Below, piece after piece: positions 5,644 through 8,367 of a stretch of 8,367 nt of DNA. The notes under the pieces are model-generated. The model did not search any database. It worked only from the letters and a program-made list of their open reading frames with translations, and was not told where the DNA came from. The stretch lies in NCBI RefSeq assembly GCF_029933015.1, contig NZ_JAOZOZ010000069.1, forward strand, positions 1 through 8,367, read 5' to 3'. A program made the position numbers and the translations under genes. Position 1 is the first letter of the stretch. Every line of letters starts with the position of its first letter. The DNA comes from Hydrogenimonas sp. (GTDB lineage: Bacteria; Campylobacterota; Campylobacteria; Campylobacterales; Hydrogenimonadaceae).

Positions 5644-6774
5644 CTATATCGGCTTTTTTTCCCGTTTGCTGTAGAAGTCGCGTTTGAACGCTCCGTAGCG
5701 TCCCGCCAGGATCGCTTCCCGCGCTTCGCCCACCAGCCGGAGATAGTAGTGGAGATTGTGGAGGGAGGCGAGCCTGAAATAGGTGAGCTCCCTGGCGCGG
5801 TAGAGATGGTTGAGGTAGGCCCGGGTGTAGCGGCGGCAGGTATAGCAGTCGCACTCGGGATCGATCGGCGATGCGTCTTCCTTGTAGCGGGCCGCCTTGA
5901 TGTTGACCTTGCCGAAGGAGGTGAAGAGCGTGCCGTTTCGTGCGTTGCGCGTGGGCATGACGCAGTCGAACATGTCGATGCCCCGTTCGATGTTTTCCAC
6001 CAGATCCTCCGGTGTGCCGACACCCATCAGATAGCGCGGCTTGTCGGAGGGCATGAAAGGGGTCGTGAACTCCACCGTGTCGTACATCGCCTGGTTCGCC
6101 TCGCCGACACTGAGCCCGCCGATGGCGAAGCCGTCGAAATCCATGGCGCAGAGCGCTTCGGCGGAGATCTTTCGAAACTCCGGATCGGTGCCTCCCTGGA
6201 TGATGGCGAAGATATTCTGATCGATGCCCGTGCCGTGCTCCTGTTTGAAGCGGTGGTAGGTGATCGACTCCCTGGCCCATCGGGTGGTGCGGTCGATGGA
6301 GACGGCGATGCGCTCCTTCGTGGCGGGCAGGGCGACCAGATCGTCGAGGATCATCATGATGTCGCTGCCCAGGTTGTACTGGATGTCGAGGACCTTGGAT
6401 GGGGTGAAGTAGTGCTTGCTGCCGTCGATGTGGCTGCGAAAGAGGATCCCTTCGTCGTCGGGTCTGCTGATGTCGCTGAGGCTGAAGGCCTGGAAACCGC
6501 CGCTGTCGGTAAGGAAACTGCGGTCGTATCCGGTGAAACCGTGGAGTTTTCCCATTTTTGCCACCGTTTCGTCGCCGGGACGCAGATAGAGGTGGTAGGT
6601 GTTGGCCAGGATGATCTGCGTATCGAGAATCTCACGCATATCGTCGGTATCGAGCGCCTTGACGACGGCACTGGTGCCGACCGGCATGAAGATGGGTGTG
6701 CGAATGGTGCTGTGGGCCGTGGTGAGTGTGCAGGCGCGGGCTTTGCCGTCGACGGCGTCGATGGAAAATTTCAT
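5644..6774 (-). CDS. tgt: tRNA-guanine transglycosylase (queuine tRNA-ribosyltransferase)
   Basis: Tgt swaps guanine-34 of tRNAs with GUN anticodons for the queuosine precursor preQ1 by a covalent enzyme-RNA intermediate. The 376-residue protein matches bacterial Tgt in length and motifs. LTDSGGFQ holds the general acid/base Asp90, ILDDL holds Asp144, IQGG and AIGGLSVGE contribute to base recognition, and GIDMFDCVMPTRNARNG contains the nucleophile Asp270. The zinc site is complete: Cys308, Cys310, Cys313 and His339. It begins at an ATG with AGGA about nine bases upstream on the minus strand. The gene is divergent from the COG3400-type gene, with 75 bases between starts, and is followed after 38 bases by the SGNH esterase on the same strand. 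Nothing looks damaged. Confidence 0.97.
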   Translation of the reverse strand: MKFSIDAVDGKARACTLTTAHSTIRTPIFMPVGTSAVVKALDTDDMREILDTQIILANTYHLYLRPGDETVAKMGKLHGFTGYDRSFLTDSGGFQAFSLSDISRPDDEGILFRSHIDGSKHYFTPSKVLDIQYNLGSDIMMILDDLVALPATKERIAVSIDRTTRWARESITYHRFKQEHGTGIDQNIFAIIQGGTDPEFRKISAEALCAMDFDGFAIGGLSVGEANQAMYDTVEFTTPFMPSDKPRYLMGVGTPEDLVENIERGIDMFDCVMPTRNARNGTLFTSFGKVNIKAARYKEDASPIDPECDCYTCRRYTRAYLNHLYRARELTYFRLASLHNLHYYLRLVGEAREAILAGRYGAFKRDFYSKREKKPI

Positions 6775-6793
6775 ATCGGTTTTCCTGTTTCGC

Positions 6794-6799
6794 TATAAT
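6794..6799 (+). promoter_or_regulatory. Candidate -10 box for the COG3400-type gene
   Basis: A perfect TATAAT on the plus strand lies 50 bases before the ATG at 6850, preceded by T-rich tracts (GGTTTT, TGTTT) of the kind seen upstream of campylobacterotal sigma-70 promoters. A start near 6806 would give a leader of about 44 bases. On the opposite strand the overlapping TATAGC (6797 down to 6792) could serve tgt. Confidence 0.55.
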
Positions 6800-6849
6800 T
6801 GCCTTTTTGAAGCCGAAAACAGAGCGTAATAAAAGGCGGTGCGGAAGTC

Positions 6850-8283
6850 ATGAAAAAAATCTTGATCATTGCTGATGGAATTGTAGCAAAACATTTTCTG
6901 CAGCGTATCAGCGAGACCTTCATCAGCACCAACGAATATACGATCATCACGCTGGACCGTTCGATACTTCCCGAAAAGCACCCCTCCAACTTCGTCACCT
7001 ACCAGTTCGACCCCACCAGCTACATCAAGCTTTCGAAAATACTCAAACGCGATTTCGACGATATCTTCATCGTCATGAAAAACCGTGTCGACGCGGAGGG
7101 GACCTATCTGAACATCCGACGGGACAACCCCGTCACGCGCATCACCTTTTTCAACCGCTGGGACATCGAGTTCAGCAAAGACAATCTCTTCAACGACCAG
7201 AACCTCATCAACATCAACGCCAACGAGCTGATCGCCAGCCGCCTCTACGATTTTCTGCCCAACGTGCCGGTCGTCGCCCAGAACGTGGGGCTCGGCCAGG
7301 GTGAGATCATGGAGGTTCTGGTCCCCTTCGGCAGCGCCTACGTCTATCGGCATATCGGCACGATCATCCAGAACCAGTGGCGGATCGTCGCGCTCTATCG
7401 GGGGAACCAGCTGCTGCTCTCCAAACCCTCGCTGATGATCAAGCCCAACGACCTGCTGCTGCTTGTGGGCAAACCCTCCGTGCTGGAGTCGGTTTTCAGG
7501 GCGATCAAGCAGGAGCTGGGGCAGTTTCCGGCACCTTTCGGCGAAAATCTCTATATCTACATGGACATGAGCCGGGAGGATCGCGACTGCATACTCAACT
7601 GTCTGGAGCAGGTGAAGTATCTGCACAAAAGGATCAAAGGGCGGAAACTGGTGGTCAGGGTCACCAGCCCCACCGATGCCGATCTTTTGGAGACGATCAA
7701 AAAGCTCGATTCCGAGAGTGTCGAATGTATCGTCGACTTCAGGAACACTCCCCCCGAAAAACTGATCGCCGAAGATGTGGAGGAATACAACATCGGCCTC
7801 ATTATATGCGGCAGGGATATTTTCAGCGACAGAGGATACAGGGAGATCTTCTACAGGCTGCGCAAACCGGTGCTGCAGTTCAGCGATATTTCGCTGATGC
7901 AGCTGAAAAAACTGGTGCTCATCCTTTCTGACGACAAGAGCATGGAGATCATCTCCGCCACGGTTTTCGACGTCGCCTCCCAGCTGGGAGTCGATATCGA
8001 GCTGCTCGATTACGAACCCGACAGCGATTTCGAAAAGAAACGCTTCATTCTCAACCACTACGAAAACCTCTCGAGCATATTCTCCAAGAGCCTCCAGATC
8101 CGCCAGGAGAACAGAAACCCGATCCGCCAGCTGGCCCACGAAGAACCCTTTCTGCAGGTCATCCCCTTTACCGACAAGATCCTGCAGAACCGTCTTTTTT
8201 CCTACTTCAGCACCGATGTGGAAAAACTCTACTTCAAACTCTCCCACAACCCCCAGCTCTTCGTACCGGTCGATATCGAGTGA
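6850..8283 (+). CDS. COG3400-type protein with TrkA-N-like and RCK_C domains
   Basis: A 477-residue soluble protein with no signal peptide or membrane segment. Residues 1-135 look like a Rossmann domain of the TrkA-N/RCK_N type (MKKILIIADG opening, DDIFIV strand), but the nucleotide-binding GxGxxG loop is reduced to one glycine (ADGIVA). Residues about 140-222 resemble RCK_C (TrkA-C), the ligand-sensing domain of potassium channel and transporter regulators: LGQGEIMEVLVPFGSAY and a closing NDLLLLVGKP strand. Residues 230-477 contain further alternating strands and helices (ENLYIYMD, KLVLILSDDKS) that I can only describe as alpha/beta, perhaps USP-like. I recall such proteins next to tgt and aroB in Campylobacterota. 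Regulation of ion transport is a guess from the domain, and no transporter gene is in the window. The ribosome binding site is poor (AAGGCGG at 6833-6839). Confidence 0.85.
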   Translation: MKKILIIADGIVAKHFLQRISETFISTNEYTIITLDRSILPEKHPSNFVTYQFDPTSYIKLSKILKRDFDDIFIVMKNRVDAEGTYLNIRRDNPVTRITFFNRWDIEFSKDNLFNDQNLININANELIASRLYDFLPNVPVVAQNVGLGQGEIMEVLVPFGSAYVYRHIGTIIQNQWRIVALYRGNQLLLSKPSLMIKPNDLLLLVGKPSVLESVFRAIKQELGQFPAPFGENLYIYMDMSREDRDCILNCLEQVKYLHKRIKGRKLVVRVTSPTDADLLETIKKLDSESVECIVDFRNTPPEKLIAEDVEEYNIGLIICGRDIFSDRGYREIFYRLRKPVLQFSDISLMQLKKLVLILSDDKSMEIISATVFDVASQLGVDIELLDYEPDSDFEKKRFILNHYENLSSIFSKSLQIRQENRNPIRQLAHEEPFLQVIPFTDKILQNRLFSYFSTDVEKLYFKLSHNPQLFVPVDIE

Positions 8284-8352
8284 CGACTCAAAATTTTTCG
8301 GCGAAAACCGATCTTTCCGAAGATACAAAGCGCATTTTTACCAATATTTAAG

Positions 8353-8358
8353 TAAAAT
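8353..8358 (+). promoter_or_regulatory. Possible -10 box for a gene beyond the window
   Basis: TAAAAT lies in an AT-rich stretch after the COG3400-type gene, with T-rich sequence (ATTTTTA at 8334-8340) upstream. The contrast with the GC-rich genes suggests a promoter, but the window ends nine bases later, so no start codon can be checked. Confidence 0.3.
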
Positions 8359-8367
8359 ATCATCTGT

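Noticed and set aside
5749..6798. A 349-codon open frame on the plus strand opposite tgt
   Set aside because: tgt on the minus strand has all catalytic and zinc residues. The plus-strand product matches no family I know and is a codon-bias shadow.
8294..8324. Terminator after the COG3400-type gene
   Set aside because: There are short stems (TCGG/CCGA and ATCTT/AAGAT), but they are weak, and no T-run follows directly.
6793..8328. A 511-codon open frame on the minus strand opposite the COG3400-type gene
   Set aside because: It is a mirror of the real gene caused by GC-rich codon bias: its product is low-complexity in Asp, Val, Glu and Leu with no recognisable motif, while the plus-strand frame has clear domain structure.
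1..8367. Defence island, prophage, toxin-antitoxin or CRISPR system
   Set aside because: All coding space is accounted for by housekeeping or small conserved genes, and no transposase, integrase, nuclease or spaced repeat array was seen.

Overview
The window looks like chromosomal DNA from a Campylobacterota (Epsilonproteobacteria) species, probably a free-living one because the DNA is GC-rich for that phylum. This rests on recalled family resemblance, not a search. The supporting signs are the wording of the PurH C-terminus, a MetK with a GGGAQSSKD loop, a PdxJ of about 260 residues, a tgt gene beside a COG3400-type RCK protein, and TATAAT-type -10 boxes with no clear -35. Almost all of it is coding. 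I see no tRNA, rRNA, CRISPR array, insertion sequence or phage gene.

Layout, left to right. (1) 1-440, + strand: the 3' end of purH (last step pair of IMP synthesis). (2) 487-1098, +: a secreted four-cysteine protein resembling MliC/COG3650. (3) 1110-2309, -: metK (S-adenosylmethionine synthetase), tail to tail with the previous gene. (4) 2410-2736 and 2759-3211, +: a small DksA/TraR-like protein lacking all zinc cysteines, then a YbhB/PEBP-family protein, behind an extended -10 promoter. (5) 3199-5605, -: a tightly coupled set of a membrane-anchored SGNH esterase, pdxJ and pdxA, with junctions TGATG and ATGA. (6) 5644-6774, -: tgt (queuosine insertion into tRNA). (7) 6850-8283, +: a 477-residue COG3400-type protein with an RCK_C (TrkA-C) domain, divergent from tgt. 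The last 84 bases hold no gene, only a possible promoter for whatever follows.

How the genes work together: PdxA and PdxJ are consecutive steps of the DXP-dependent vitamin B6 pathway, and their overlap fits coordinated production. MetK, Tgt and PurH are separate housekeeping functions (SAM, tRNA modification, purines). The less ordinary items are a heptanucleotide tandem repeat inside the pdxA coding sequence, the cysteine-free DksA-like protein that keeps the coiled-coil tip motif, the SGNH hydrolase coupled to the B6 genes, and the multidomain RCK protein with no channel gene beside it. I do not see a clear undescribed defence or mobile system here.
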